The notes under the pieces are model-generated. The model saw only the letters and a program-made list of their open reading frames with translations, was not told the DNA's origin and made no database searches. From Anaerolinea thermophila (lineage in GTDB: Bacteria > Chloroflexota > Anaerolineae > Anaerolineales > Anaerolineaceae), in assembly GCF_020723905.1 (NCBI RefSeq), contig NZ_DYHZ01000004.1, positions 241,199-305,198 of the forward strand: a stretch of 64,000 nucleotides of DNA. The letters are read 5' to 3'. Each line of letters begins with the position of its first letter. Positions within the stretch are counted from its first letter, which is position 1. Shown piece by piece: positions 1-12,427 of the stretch. Made by a program: the position numbers and the translations under genes.

Positions 1-1575
1 CAGCATCCCGTTTGTCCACATGGGGATGTACTGCACCAGTTGCAGGGCGGTGTAGCCGACGATGAAGAACAGTGCGTTCACCGCCACTTCCTTCCACAGC
101 CCGAAGTCGGCGCGGCGCATCTGCGCAAACAGGGCAAGGCTGGCGAGGAAGAAGTACACAAACAGCGGAATGAGGTAGCGCAGGGCGATGGCGAAGTGCG
201 TCGGGCTCATCAGTTTGACTGCGAACACCCAGAAGCGGTAATCGGTCTTGAAGAGGAAGTCGGTGACCAGCAGGGTGGCGTAACCCAGCAGGACAATGGA
301 CAGTGCCAGCACGAAGGCGCGCCCGATCTTCATCCAGTTGAGTTTGCCGTTCCAGGTCAGTCCGTATTCATCCCCGCCGCCGCGCTGGCTTTTCTTGACC
401 AGCAGGAAGTGCCAGATCAACAGCAGGGCGAGGGAAATCAGTCCGTTCAGCACCGCCCAGAAGGTGACCTGGGTGGTGATGTTCTGGGGGAAGAACCACG
501 AGGCTTTGAAGAGTTTGCCTGCCCAGGTGGTGAAGGTGAAGAGGGTCAGCGGACCGATGGCGGCGGTGAGCAGAGCCCCCAGCCACCAGCCCCAGCCGCT
601 CAAGCCTCTGGCGGCAGGCAGAGGATCCACAATGGCTTTGAAGTAGGGCACTTCTACCAGCAGACCGCCCACGGCGAAGAGGAACAGGAAGAAGCCCAGC
701 AGGGCAATCAGCGTGCCAATTTCCTTCCAGTACCAGATTTGATTGCTGGCGGGCAGGGGTGTGCCGCCCTGCAGGGTCTTCTGGAACCAGTCAATGGCGT
801 GACCGATGGCTTGCTGGCTCAGGTGATCGCCGGGGTGGGAGATGCGCGGCTGGTAAAGCACCCGCGCCGTGCCGGCGTTGATATCGCCGTACACTTTGCC
901 CACCTGGATGTCTTCCTGCGTGTTGAAGAGGGCTTTCATCTTGTCGGTCTTGCCGGCATCCACGGCGCGCGGTGTCAGCCACATCAGCCCGGAGAACTCA
1001 TCCCACTGGCTGAAGACTACTGCCACGTTGCGGGGGAACTCGGGGGTGCCGTCGGGTGCGCCGTAAGTGCCGGTGGATGAGCCTTCCAGCACCACCGATT
1101 TGTAGCCATCGGGGAACACCGAGGCGGCAATCAATACTGCCCAGCCGCCCATGGAGTGCCCTTCCAGACCGATGTTGTTCTTGTCCACAATGTCCAGCGA
1201 GCGCAGGTAGCGCAGTCCTTCAATGCCGCCGAAGCCGTCGGCAAAGGCGGGACCTTCGCTGTAGCCGTGCCCGGACTGGTCAAGCGCCAGCACCACATAG
1301 CCGCGGCGGGCAAATTCAATGGCAAAGCCGCTCTGCGTCTCACGCGAGTTGATGTAGCCGTGGATGGCGAGGATGCCCGGCGCGGGCTTTTCCACCGACA
1401 CCCCTTTGGGAATGTAGAGCAGGGCGGAGTAGAGACGTCCGTTGGGTGCGGCAAAGCGCACATCTTTAACGATCACCTGTCCAAAGTTGGTTTGCACGGC
1501 ACTGGCAAGCAATCCCCCGATCAAAATCATTGCCAGCGCAACGATTAAGAGATTGCGATACAGTTTCTGATTCAT
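1..1575 (-). CDS. alpha/beta hydrolase with C-terminal transmembrane region (truncated by left window edge)
   Basis: Manual reverse-strand translation from ATG at 1575: MNQKLYRNLLIVALAMILIGG...GILAIHGYINSRETQSGFAIEFARRGYVVLALDQSGHGYSEGP...GLEGHSMGGWAVL. It has the GHSMGG nucleophile elbow and is open to base 1. Missing from the ORF track because no stop lies in the window. Confidence 0.85.
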   Translation of the reverse strand, partial: MNQKLYRNLLIVALAMILIGGLLASAVQTNFGQVIVKDVRFAAPNGRLYSALLYIPKGVSVEKPAPGILAIHGYINSRETQSGFAIEFARRGYVVLALDQSGHGYSEGPAFADGFGGIEGLRYLRSLDIVDKNNIGLEGHSMGGWAVLIAASVFPDGYKSVVLEGSSTGTYGAPDGTPEFPRNVAVVFSQWDEFSGLMWLTPRAVDAGKTDKMKALFNTQEDIQVGKVYGDINAGTARVLYQPRISHPGDHLSQQAIGHAIDWFQKTLQGGTPLPASNQIWYWKEIGTLIALLGFFLFLFAVGGLLVEVPYFKAIVDPLPAARGLSGWGWWLGALLTAAIGPLTLFTFTTWAGKLFKASWFFPQNITTQVTFWAVLNGLISLALLLIWHFLLVKKSQRGGGDEYGLTWNGKLNWMKIGRAFVLALSIVLLGYATLLVTDFLFKTDYRFWVFAVKLMSPTHFAIALRYLIPLFVYFFLASLALFAQMRRADFGLWKEVAVNALFFIVGYTALQLVQYIPMWTNGML

Positions 1576-1719
1576 GGTTGTCCTCCCGAGAAAAAAAACA
1601 AACAGCGTTGAAAGCGATGAAGTCAGGCGTCAGGTGCGTACTCCCAACAAACCACCCCCTTTCGTGTGAAGGTTCAACCCGATTCATTGTATATTCATTT
1701 TGATTAAAAAATCAAGTTT

Positions 1720-2439
1720 CTAGCGCATGGAATTTCTCGAAGGTCCTGCTCCGTTGTGATGGTGTTCGTGCTTGTTCCGGTACATCTCCCGGTCGGCGCG
1801 GGGGGCTTTCTCGGGCGGGGGCGTCAGGTTCAACCCGTCCACGTGGTTGATGTGCGGCACGTGCACCTCGCCGTCCTCACCGAACACCACCACGCTGAGC
1901 GAGGCGGGCGCCACTGCAAGGCGGTGCAGGGCGTGCAGGGGCATCAACAGGTAATGCGCCACCGCCAGACGCACCACATCGGCATGGGTAAAGCAGGCGA
2001 TCATCTCGCCGGGGTGGCGCTGGCGCAGGTCTTCCAGCTGGGCGATGATGCGCGCCTGCGCTTCGGGGAAGGACTCGCCGCCGGGGAAGGTAAACTGTTC
2101 GGGGCGCTCGCGCAGGGCTTTCCACGCCTTAAGCCGGCGCAGGCTCTTCAGCGTGCGCCCTGCCCATTCCCCGGGGTCCACCTCGTTCAGCCCTGCGGCT
2201 TCCAGAATGGGCAATCCTTTTGCCTCGGCAAGGGGACGGGCGGTCTCGCGGGCGCGTTCCAGCGGGCTGGCATACACCGCGCGGATGGGGGCATCGGCAA
2301 GGCGTTTGCCCAGCGTCTGGGCTTGCTGGATGCCCTTTTCGGTCAGGGTTACGCCGGGCAGACGTCCGGGCAGGCGCCCCTGAGCGACAAAATGGGTCTC
2401 ACCGTGACGAATCAGCAGAAGGATGGTCGGGGGCTTCAT
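1720..2439 (-). CDS. histidine phosphatase family protein (phosphoglycerate mutase-like)
   Basis: [27 protein letters not shown]... carries the RHGE motif and ASPLERARETA. The internal start at 2439 is preferred over the longer ORF. Confidence 0.88.
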   Translation of the reverse strand: MKPPTILLLIRHGETHFVAQGRLPGRLPGVTLTEKGIQQAQTLGKRLADAPIRAVYASPLERARETARPLAEAKGLPILEAAGLNEVDPGEWAGRTLKSLRRLKAWKALRERPEQFTFPGGESFPEAQARIIAQLEDLRQRHPGEMIACFTHADVVRLAVAHYLLMPLHALHRLAVAPASLSVVVFGEDGEVHVPHINHVDGLNLTPPPEKAPRADREMYRNKHEHHHNGAGPSRNSMR

Positions 2440-3784
2440 GGGGGGCGGTCTCCGTTTGAGCGGTTTTCCAGGCACGCCAGCGTTTGAGGCGTTCCTGAAT
2501 GGCGGCTTCATAGCCCTGGTCAGAGGGGTTGTAGAACATCGTTCCCTGCAGGGAGGCGGGCAGGTACTGCTGGGGGACAAAGTGACCGGGGAAATCGTGG
2601 GGGTACAGGTAGCCCTTGCCGTGTCCCAGTCCTCTGGCGTCGCGGCTGGCGTCCATCAGGTGCACGGGGACGGGACCGGCGCCTTCCTGCTGGATGCGCT
2701 CCAGGGCGCTGTAGTACGCCGTGCCCACGGTGTTGCTCTTGGGGGCGGTGGCAAGGTAAAGGGTGGCTTCGGCGATGGGGTAAATGCCTTCGGGCATGCC
2801 GATGTAATCAAAGGCATATGCCGCCGAGACGGCAACCTGCAGGGCGTGCGGGTCTGCCAGCCCGATGTCCTCTCCTGCCAGGATGATGAGGCGCCGCAGG
2901 ATGAAGCGCGGATCCTCGCCAGCGGCGAGCATCTTCGCCAGCCAGTAAAGGGCGGCGTCGGGGTCGGAGCCGCGCACGCTTTTAATGAAGGCGGAGATGG
3001 TGTCGTAGTGGGCATCGCCGTTCTTGTCGTACAGCACGGCGCGGCGCTGGATGGACTCCTGCGCCACCTCCAGGGTGATGTGGCGGACGCCCTCTTGATC
3101 GGGCGGGGTGGATTCAACCGCCAGTTCCAGGGCGTTGAGCAGGTTGCGGGCATCGCCGCCGGATACGCGGATGAGATGCGCGCGGGCTTCGGGGTCCACC
3201 TCCACTTTCAGGTTGCCGTAACCGCGTTCGGGGTCGGTGAGGGCGCGGTCGAACAGCACGCTGAGGTGATGCTCTTCGAGGGGGAGCAACTGGAAGATGC
3301 GCGAGCGCGACACCAGCGCGCTGATCACCTCGAAGTAGGGGTTTTCGGTGGTGGCGCCTACCAGGGTAATCATGCCGCTTTCCACGTGGGGCAAAAGGGC
3401 GTCCTGCTGGGCTTTGTTCCAGCGGTGTACCTCATCCACGAAGAGGATGGTGCGCCGCCGGTACAGTTTGCGGCGTTCTTCGGCTTCCTGAATGACGCGG
3501 CGCAGATCGGGCACACCCGCCAGCACGGCTGAAATGACCTCGAAATGGGCGCGGGTGTACTGGGCGATCAACTGCGCCAGGGTGGTCTTGCCGGTGCCGG
3601 GCGGTCCCCACAGGATGATGGACGAGAAGAGGCGGTCGGTCTCGATGGCGCGGCGCAGCAGTTTGCCGGGACCGATGATGTGTTCCTGCCCGACCATTTC
3701 GTCAAAGGTGCGCGGGCGCAGTCGCGCCGCCAGCGGGGCTTCGCTCTTCATTTGTTCTTCATGAGCATGGTCAAAAAGGTCCAT
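2399..3784 (-). CDS. rarA: replication-associated recombination protein A (AAA+ ATPase, MgsA/RarA)
   Basis: [30 protein letters not shown]...[16 protein letters not shown]...[24 protein letters not shown]; start [12 protein letters not shown] at 3784. Confidence 0.93.
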   Translation of the reverse strand: MDLFDHAHEEQMKSEAPLAARLRPRTFDEMVGQEHIIGPGKLLRRAIETDRLFSSIILWGPPGTGKTTLAQLIAQYTRAHFEVISAVLAGVPDLRRVIQEAEERRKLYRRRTILFVDEVHRWNKAQQDALLPHVESGMITLVGATTENPYFEVISALVSRSRIFQLLPLEEHHLSVLFDRALTDPERGYGNLKVEVDPEARAHLIRVSGGDARNLLNALELAVESTPPDQEGVRHITLEVAQESIQRRAVLYDKNGDAHYDTISAFIKSVRGSDPDAALYWLAKMLAAGEDPRFILRRLIILAGEDIGLADPHALQVAVSAAYAFDYIGMPEGIYPIAEATLYLATAPKSNTVGTAYYSALERIQQEGAGPVPVHLMDASRDARGLGHGKGYLYPHDFPGHFVPQQYLPASLQGTMFYNPSDQGYEAAIQERLKRWRAWKTAQTETAPHEAPDHPSADSSR

Positions 3785-3961
3785 GCGCTTTGTGCTCCTC
3801 CCTGAGATTCTGATGTTGAATATATCATGTTTTGGGGGAGTGTGGAACATTTGTCTGAAGTTTTATGGCGGGCAGGGGGCGCCTCTACCCGCCCGAAAGA
3901 CAAGCCAGACCATCCCCCCGCGGGATGGTCTGGGTCGGATCTGCGCTGGGAAGGGGATGGA

Positions 3962-5830
3962 CTACTCGGCTGGAATCAGGGCTTCGAAATCCTGCAGGGT
4001 ACCGCGGTCGAGGGCGCAGGTGATGATTTGCCTGCCCAGGGGGTCGAGGTCTTCGGTGAGGAAGGGCTGAAGGGTGCGGCGGAAGAACTCGTAGAGGATC
4101 TTCGCGCCCTGATCGTAGCCTTCTTCTCCCACTTCGGGCTGGGTGTCTACCTGCAGGAACCAGCGGGCAATCTGCTGGCCTTCTACCTGCATTTGGTGCA
4201 TGGCGTAGCCCAGCAGGGCGCAGCGCGCCGGGCGGATTTGCTCCGGGCGGAAGCGCGCGCTCCCGCGCCGCGCCAGATACTCGCGGGCAATCCACTGTGC
4301 CATGAAGCCCACCTTCCACGCGCCGATGTGCTGGTTGGGGACGAGGATGTAGCGCATGCGCCGGTAGGCGGCAAACTGGTCGAGCAAAATGTTGGCGTGG
4401 CGCACCTGCAAACCGCTGGAGAAGGGCCAGTACGAGCCGACGCCTTCACTGCTCATGCCTTCTTCATGCACGATACTGGGGTTGTCGTGTCCGCGCGGCG
4501 CCGCCAGACGCCACAGCCAGGCAAGCGCAGGCGGCAGGATGTGGAACAGCCCGATGATGCCGTAACTGGGGTTTTCGCGGGTGCAGGGCGGGGTGCGCAC
4601 TCCAAAACTGCGGATGTCCACCGTCACCGAGCCGTGAATGATGTTGGGGACGATGGCGCGCGGGATGATCACCCGGGGATTGGGGCAGGGCTTGCCGGGG
4701 GCGTCTTCGATGTGCTCCCAGATGAGGGCGCGCGAACCGGGCACGGCGTCAATGTTCAGGAAGAGCAGGGGGCGTTCGGGCTGTGCCGTCAACCCTTCAA
4801 GGAAGGGGTCGGTGCCGTAGCGGCGGATGTGATCCACGCGCACGAACCAGGCACGCTCAGCGTCTTTCAGGCGCAGTTTGCCGTGATTTGCCTGAATGGA
4901 GGGGTGGCACAGCGCCATGTCGTCGGTCACGGGGCGCAGTTCGCAGGCGCGGGGAATCTGCAGGTAGCGTTCCTCGCCGGTGACCAGATTGCGTCCCAGC
5001 AGCCAGCGTCCATCGGGGGCGCGGTGGGCTTGCTCCAGCATTTCGCTCTTACCGCCGCCGCTGGCGCCCTCGTGCATGAGGGTGATCTCGTTGTCGTAGG
5101 GGGTGATGACGCGCACGGTGGAGCAGTGCGCCGTGGTCCAGCCCTCTTTTTCGCCGAGGTTCAGAAGCATGCCGTACACGCCTTTCTTGGCGCTGGGACC
5201 CGGGTAGAGGTTGTAGGAGAACATCTCGTACACTCCGGGCAGGCGGTTGTGCACCACCACCTGTTTGCCCTGAAAGTGGGTGTGGCGGAAGACCGGCGCA
5301 ATGTACACCACCGCCGAGGGGTGGAAATCTGCGGGGATTTCGGCAGGGGGAATCATTCCCTGAAGCATGGCAAGACCCAGGGCAAAGAACCCGGCATTGG
5401 CAGGACACAGCACCAGCGCGCTCAACCCGATCTCATCGGCGCCGGCGTTAAAGGCAAACACGAGCAATTCCTGCGTTTTCAGCCAGTCAAAGGTTTGCTG
5501 GCGCAGTTCCTCAAAAGGCTTGCCAAAGCGTTCGGCAAAGCGGGGCTTGTCGGTTGGCAGGTCATCTCCCACCACCAGGCAGTTGGGGTCTCGTCGGCGC
5601 ATATACGGTTCGAGATAATTGGCGGCAATGCCGTTGCGCACGCGGGCAACGTGGGCTTCAACCACCCGTCCCACGCCGGGCACGTCGTATGCCACCTCAA
5701 AGGCATTGCTCTCGCGACCGCCACACGCCAGATCGGTTAATTCTTGCTCAGAAGCAGGCGAAATGACGCGGGGTGCCTGTTTCAGGATGGCTTTTGCCTC
5801 CTCCGGAATGTTGAACTGCGTCCAGTCCAT
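3962..5830 (-). CDS. DUF4914 family protein (PEPCK-like P-loop)
   Basis: MDWTQFNIPEEAKAILKQAPRVI...; P-loop GASGGGKSEM. Family recalled from sequence style; internal start at 5830. Confidence 0.75.
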   Translation of the reverse strand: MDWTQFNIPEEAKAILKQAPRVISPASEQELTDLACGGRESNAFEVAYDVPGVGRVVEAHVARVRNGIAANYLEPYMRRRDPNCLVVGDDLPTDKPRFAERFGKPFEELRQQTFDWLKTQELLVFAFNAGADEIGLSALVLCPANAGFFALGLAMLQGMIPPAEIPADFHPSAVVYIAPVFRHTHFQGKQVVVHNRLPGVYEMFSYNLYPGPSAKKGVYGMLLNLGEKEGWTTAHCSTVRVITPYDNEITLMHEGASGGGKSEMLEQAHRAPDGRWLLGRNLVTGEERYLQIPRACELRPVTDDMALCHPSIQANHGKLRLKDAERAWFVRVDHIRRYGTDPFLEGLTAQPERPLLFLNIDAVPGSRALIWEHIEDAPGKPCPNPRVIIPRAIVPNIIHGSVTVDIRSFGVRTPPCTRENPSYGIIGLFHILPPALAWLWRLAAPRGHDNPSIVHEEGMSSEGVGSYWPFSSGLQVRHANILLDQFAAYRRMRYILVPNQHIGAWKVGFMAQWIAREYLARRGSARFRPEQIRPARCALLGYAMHQMQVEGQQIARWFLQVDTQPEVGEEGYDQGAKILYEFFRRTLQPFLTEDLDPLGRQIITCALDRGTLQDFEALIPAE

Positions 5831-5961
5831 AAAACGACCTCCTGTAAATGCTGGCAGGCTTTCCTGACTCGTCAGACAAGCGGAAATAATGCCGCAGATT
5901 ATAGCATTTTGAGGGAAAAGGGGAAGATGATTCAGAAAAAAATGACCCTTTTGGGTGAGGA

Positions 5962-7854
5962 TTAATGATCCTCTCCCTCCAGCCACTCGTGCAGTTTTTG
6001 CTCCAGGGTTTGCTGAAGGTTCTGGTAGTCCTGTCCCAGTTTGAGCACCTTTGCCGGGTCGGGTGGGGGCGATTCGAGGGCGCGGCTGAGCACTGCCAGT
6101 TGCTCTTCCAGACGGTGGATCTCGGCTTCCAGTGCCTGCTGGCGTTTGATGCGCTCGCGCTCTCTGTTGCGAGAGGGGGTGGAGCGGGGGGCGGGCTTCT
6201 CGGCGGGCTTGACGGGTGCCGCCTGCGCGCGGCGGGCTTCTTCCTCGGCGCGCAGAACCTCGCGGTACTGGCTGTAGGTGCCCTCGAACACCCGCAGGGT
6301 GCGCGCTTCGGGAATGACTTCCCAGATCTGGGTTGCCAGAGCGTCAATCAGATAGCGGTCGTGCGAAACCAGCAGTACCGTGCCTTCGTAGTCGGCGAGG
6401 ACGGCTTGCAGAATTTCCTGCGAGGGCAAATCCAGATGATTGGTGGGTTCGTCCAGCAGGAGCAGGTTGGCTTTGGAGAGCGCCAGCACCGCCAGCGCCA
6501 GCCTGCCGCGTTCGCCGCCCGAAAGCACCCGCACCGGCTTGAAGACGTCATCTTCGGTGAAAAGGAAGCGCGCCAGATAGTCGCGAATCTGCCCGGGGAG
6601 CATGTGTGGCGCGGCGGCGGCAATTTCTTCCATCAGAGTGTGATCGGGGTTCAGCCCTTCGTGCGCCTGAGCAAAGTAGCCCACCTGCAGGCTGGCGCCC
6701 AGGGTGACCTCGCCTTCGAGGGGGGGCAGGATGCCCAGGACGGTCTTGAGGAAGGTGGTCTTTCCGGCGCCGTTGGGACCGATGACGGCGGCGCATTCGC
6801 CGCGCCGCAGGGTCAGGTCGGGGACGCGGAAGAGCACGCGTCGTTCGTCGGGGTAGCCCACTGCCAGGGCGTGGGTGCGCAGGACCAGATCACCCGAACG
6901 CTGGAGAGGGGTCAGTTGCAGGCGCAGGGCGCGCGGCTTGACCGGCGGGGTCAGGCGGGCGGTTTCCAGCAGGCGCTCCAGACGTTTGAGCCTGCCTTTT
7001 GCCTGGGCGGTGTTCTGCCCGGCAATGTTGCGGCGGATGTATTCCTCTTCTTTTTCAATGAAGGCTTGCTGTGCGGCAAATTCCTCCATGCGGCGGCGGT
7101 AGCGTTCCTCGCGCTGATGCAGGTAGGCGGTGTAATTGCCGGGGTACATTTCCAGCGCCGGGGTCATCTCCCAGATTTGTTCGGCAACCTGATCGAGGAA
7201 GTAGCGGTCGTGCGAGACCAGGAGGACGGCGCCCTGCCATTCTTTGAGGGTGTTTTCCAGCCACTCGATGGCTTGAATGTCGAGGTGGTTGGTGGGCTCG
7301 TCCAGCAACAGCAGGTCGGGCTGGCTGAGGAGGAGGCGTGCCAGCAGGGCGCGGGTTTGCTGTCCGCCAGAGGCTTTGTTCAGCGGGCGCTGGTAGTCGT
7401 TCTCGCTGAAGCCCAGTCCCTGCAGGGTCTGGCGGATGCGCGTTTCGTAGGTATAGCCGCCGGCGCGTTCAAAGGCTTCCTGAAGTTTGCCGTACTGGGC
7501 AAGCGTCTCTTCGGAATGATCGCCGGCGCTCATGCGCGTTTCCAGGGCGTGCAGTTCGTCCTGCATTTGTAACAGGGGGGCAAAGGCGCTCAGACATTCC
7601 TGCCAGATGGTGCGCTGATGGCTGAAGTGGGGGCGCTGGGGCAGGTAGCCCACCCGGCAGTTGCGGGCAATCTGCACCTCGCCGGTGGTGGGTTCTTCCT
7701 CGCCTGCCAGGATGCGCAGGAGGGTGGTCTTGCCCACGCCGTTGACGCCCACCAGCCCGATGCGCGCGCCGTGAGGAATCGCCAGATTGAGGTCGCGGAA
7801 GACATCCAGCGCGCCGTAGGATTTACTCAGGTGGTTGGCAATCAGCACCGACAC
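5962..7854 (-). CDS. ABC-F family ATP-binding cassette protein
   Basis: Two ABC domains (GVNGVGKTT / GPNGAGKTT, two LLLLDEPTNHLD), no TM domains, C-terminal coiled coil. Confidence 0.93.
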   Translation of the reverse strand: MSVLIANHLSKSYGALDVFRDLNLAIPHGARIGLVGVNGVGKTTLLRILAGEEEPTTGEVQIARNCRVGYLPQRPHFSHQRTIWQECLSAFAPLLQMQDELHALETRMSAGDHSEETLAQYGKLQEAFERAGGYTYETRIRQTLQGLGFSENDYQRPLNKASGGQQTRALLARLLLSQPDLLLLDEPTNHLDIQAIEWLENTLKEWQGAVLLVSHDRYFLDQVAEQIWEMTPALEMYPGNYTAYLHQREERYRRRMEEFAAQQAFIEKEEEYIRRNIAGQNTAQAKGRLKRLERLLETARLTPPVKPRALRLQLTPLQRSGDLVLRTHALAVGYPDERRVLFRVPDLTLRRGECAAVIGPNGAGKTTFLKTVLGILPPLEGEVTLGASLQVGYFAQAHEGLNPDHTLMEEIAAAAPHMLPGQIRDYLARFLFTEDDVFKPVRVLSGGERGRLALAVLALSKANLLLLDEPTNHLDLPSQEILQAVLADYEGTVLLVSHDRYLIDALATQIWEVIPEARTLRVFEGTYSQYREVLRAEEEARRAQAAPVKPAEKPAPRSTPSRNRERERIKRQQALEAEIHRLEEQLAVLSRALESPPPDPAKVLKLGQDYQNLQQTLEQKLHEWLEGEDH

Positions 7855-7884
7855 GCTGGAGAGTATACCACAGGCAGGAAGGGT

Positions 7885-8795
7885 TCACGGCGAAGCGGAA
7901 GGGGTTGCGTCATCTGTACGGGCAAACCCTCGCACTGCCCGCACCTCGCGCCAGGAGATGACCTGGATGCGTTCACGCGCCAGCGTTTCCCGGAAGATCG
8001 GATCGGCTGGCAGGCGGTGTTCCCACGTGCGCTTTTCCCAGTGCGGCGCAGTGACGCGCAGTTCCGGACTATCCACGGCTGGATGAAGGAAAAGTTCATG
8101 GACGCCTTCCGGCAGTTGAGTCAGTTTTTTACATACACTGTCGCGGAATGTTTCGTAGGTCTCGCCCGGTAACTTTTCATACGGGTGTGCAAGCAGGCAA
8201 TCCAGCACCGGAACCTTCAGCGCAGTTGCCATCTCTGCAACCTGCTGAAGCATGCCAAGAACTTCCGGGCTGAGCGAATCGCCGATAGCGTCGCCCGGCA
8301 GGAAGCGCGTGGGCAGGCGGAAGGGAAAACCACGTTCGGCACACAGTTGAAAGACCAGGGGAAGGTGGCTCTGCACACCCATCACACCGTAGAGCGACCC
8401 CATGTGATTGTCCAGATGCGAGACGCGCACCCCCCACCGCTCGGCATACGCCAGTTGTGCCCGCATTTCTCGATTGACGTCTGCCGGTTGAGAGAAGCGC
8501 TCCACACTGAACACATCTGGATAAAAATATCCCTCTGCATCCACCAGCGAAGGGACTTCTCCCTGTGCAATCGGGCGCCAGCGTTCATCTGGCGTTTCTC
8601 CACTTGTAAAAGTCAAATGCAAACCAATACACTTCTCCGGATGCGTGCGGGCATATTCTGCTGCTTCAGGGAACCAGGGACAGGGTGTCATGAGAGTAGC
8701 GGAGGTGATCCAGCCCTTTTCCAGCAAATCCATGATGGCAAGATTCGTGGAATGGTTCAATCCAAAATCATCGGCGTTAATGATCAAATAGCGTG

Positions 8796-8799
<4 letters not shown>
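7885..8799 (-). CDS. ChbG/HpnK-type (YdjC-like) carbohydrate deacetylase
   Basis: MTRYLIINADDFGLNHSTNLAIMDLLEKGWITSATLM...GLHLTF...SHLDNHMG. Confidence 0.88.
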
Positions 8800-10124
<1,325 letters not shown>

Positions 10125-10380
10125 GGGCGTCCCTTTCCTGTCTGCTGAATCTTTTATTAATTCTAGCATGAATACCCGATTCACTGATTTTTGCCTTGCT
10201 GACCGGGGGCGTGGATGAAATGGTCTTTGCCTGCACTGAACGGACTGGTCTCAAGAGTCTGTCAGGCAGGTTTGTGAATGGTTATATTATCCTGTCTTTC
10301 AGCCGGATACCGGTATCCGCGCCAGCGTTTCCCGGCGTTTTGTGCCTGTTTGATGGGGGGGCTTTTCAGGGCATACCCGT

Positions 10381-11214
10381 TCAGTAGATGCGCTCACCGG
10401 GTTTCAGGTCGCCAAACCAGCGCTCAAAGGTTGTGTTGTAGAAGGACAGAATGGCAAGGTTGCCCAGTCTCCAGTCTGCGTGGAAAGCCTTTTGAGGGCA
10501 TCCGGTCAGGCAGCGGTAACAGCGGATACAGCGATCTCCCAGAATCGGATAGGGTTGCAGGGTGATGTTATGCACCGGACACTCATAGACGCACCACTGG
10601 CACCGATTGCATCGTGCCGGGTCAGGTTTGGGTTCTGGCAACATCCGGCGCAGAAAGCCATCTGTGCTGATGAGGGCGACAAGGTTGTAAAACCTTCCTC
10701 CCGGCTTAAAGGTATCGGGACGGCTCTCAGCCACAGGGTCAGGGGAGCCAGCCGAGACATGTTCGATGAGCGCTGTAGCGAAGCGCCGCGCCCGGGCAAA
10801 ATCCTCTGCGTTGGGGCGCCCCGGAAACCTGCCCTGAAGACAGGGCGCAGGATGATGAAGTTCTCCACGGGCGAGAAAGCCGCTCACCACATCAGCCCCC
10901 CTGGCTTGCAGCAGGCGCGTCAGGTCGAAAAGGACTCGACCCGGCGCACCGCCCGATGTGGCAAAAACAAAAGCACGCCTGCCTTCCAGCGCCGGCAGAT
11001 TCTGCAGGAATGTTTTGATGGGCGCAGGTGCCTGGCTGGAAAAACAGGGCGTTCCTATGCCCAGCAAATCGCCCGCGGCAGCATCCTGAGGAGAGGCTTT
11101 CTTCAGCGAGATCAGCCGTGTGGCATGTCCCGCTTCCCGAAAACCTTCAGCCATTGCCTCAGCAATGCGACGCGTGTTGCCCGTCTGAGAAAAGTAAATC
11201 AGTCTGATATCCAT
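10381..11214 (-). CDS. EFR1-type flavodoxin-ferredoxin fusion protein
   Basis: N-terminal flavodoxin (IYFSQTGNTRRIAEAM) plus two 4Fe-4S motifs (CNRCQWCVYECP, CIRCYRCLTGCP). Confidence 0.85.
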   Translation of the reverse strand: MDIRLIYFSQTGNTRRIAEAMAEGFREAGHATRLISLKKASPQDAAAGDLLGIGTPCFSSQAPAPIKTFLQNLPALEGRRAFVFATSGGAPGRVLFDLTRLLQARGADVVSGFLARGELHHPAPCLQGRFPGRPNAEDFARARRFATALIEHVSAGSPDPVAESRPDTFKPGGRFYNLVALISTDGFLRRMLPEPKPDPARCNRCQWCVYECPVHNITLQPYPILGDRCIRCYRCLTGCPQKAFHADWRLGNLAILSFYNTTFERWFGDLKPGERIY

Positions 11215-11325
11215 GGAATGTCTCCAAATAGTCCACCACTGCCCGGAGACATCGGGTTTAGCCAGACCGCAGAGAGCAGCGTCGAGTGAAAGGGGATGTC
11301 GGATCTTTCCTGTACGATCCTGACG

Positions 11326-12129
11326 TTATTCTCCTTTCATGACCAGAGGTAAATGGATCTGAGCACCCGGGGCAATCACGGTGAGGGTGGGGTCGTACAC
11401 CAGCACCGTACCCGAACCGCCGTACCGTTTGCCGAGGAAGTAGAAAGTATGTGTGCCGGCGGTTACCGGCTTGAGCACCGAGAGAGCCACGGACTCGTCC
11501 GTGCCGTCTCCGGAGTCGTCGTAGATGTTGACCCAGCGGTCAATGTCAGCATCGCCGCTGATGGTATCAATGCCAATCTCAAAAAGGGCTTCGTATTCGC
11601 CATTTTGCCGCGCCACCGAACCATTGGTGGAGATGAACACCCAGCCGGCTTGCGGTACGGTGAGGGTGCACTGGCGAATGACCTGAAAACTGCTGGAGGT
11701 TGTCGTCCAACTTGTATTTCCCGATGCGCCGCAGGTTAAGAGGGAGCCACCCGCGGCGAGTACTGCTGCCAGGTTACTGGAGAGGGTAGATGACATCCGC
11801 TCATCGTCGTTCCTGGATCCAGAATCGGGTGGAGCGCTCCATGTTTCTCCAGAGGGGTTCTCAATGACAGGTCTGGCGCTACCGTTTTTGGACAGGGGGT
11901 CTGGCGTAAGAATGGAAAAGAAATCATCGTCAGAGTCCGGTTCGGGAGGCAGAAAACTGTTTTTATCGGAGGGAACGGGGGTAGACGCCTCGGGTATGGG
12001 AATATCGGATGGCAATCTGTCGACATTAGAACCCGATACGCGATTTGTCTGTGGCAGTGCCATGATGCTGATCAGAGCGATAATCGCCCCAAACACATAC
12101 CGTAGATGAGCAATGCGTAACCTGTTCAC
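11326..12129 (-). CDS. secreted protein with C-terminal LPLVMKGE tail
   Basis: N-terminal hydrophobic segment, S/P-rich linker, C-terminus GAQIHLPLVMKGE. Confidence 0.7.
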   Translation of the reverse strand: MNRLRIAHLRYVFGAIIALISIMALPQTNRVSGSNVDRLPSDIPIPEASTPVPSDKNSFLPPEPDSDDDFFSILTPDPLSKNGSARPVIENPSGETWSAPPDSGSRNDDERMSSTLSSNLAAVLAAGGSLLTCGASGNTSWTTTSSSFQVIRQCTLTVPQAGWVFISTNGSVARQNGEYEALFEIGIDTISGDADIDRWVNIYDDSGDGTDESVALSVLKPVTAGTHTFYFLGKRYGGSGTVLVYDPTLTVIAPGAQIHLPLVMKGE

Positions 12130-12427
12130 AGTCGGCTCCTTTTCAGGTGGATTGACCTTCTCTCCTGTGCAATCAACCGTTAAGGGCAGGGATGTGCCGC
12201 GGCTGTGATGCGTGGTTTGCTCACCCCCATAAAGAGTAAATCTTCTACTTCTTAAAATTATATATCAAAATTATTTATTTAACCTATTCCGGGTGTGGAA
12301 ACATCGACCACGGGTAATCCCGTTCGAAAAAAGGCTGTTTTTTTTTTCTGTGGGGGGAAAGGTTCTGGCTTTCTACATTAAAAATCCCTTCCTTGACGCC
12401 CGGCGCAAGATTCGGTAAGATGAACGC

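Noticed and set aside
3827-5740. 637-aa plus-strand ORF antisense to the DUF4914 gene
   Set aside because: Shadow ORF; the minus strand encodes the supported protein.
5965-7572. 535-aa plus-strand ORF antisense to ABC-F
   Set aside because: Shadow ORF; the minus strand has two complete ABC domains.
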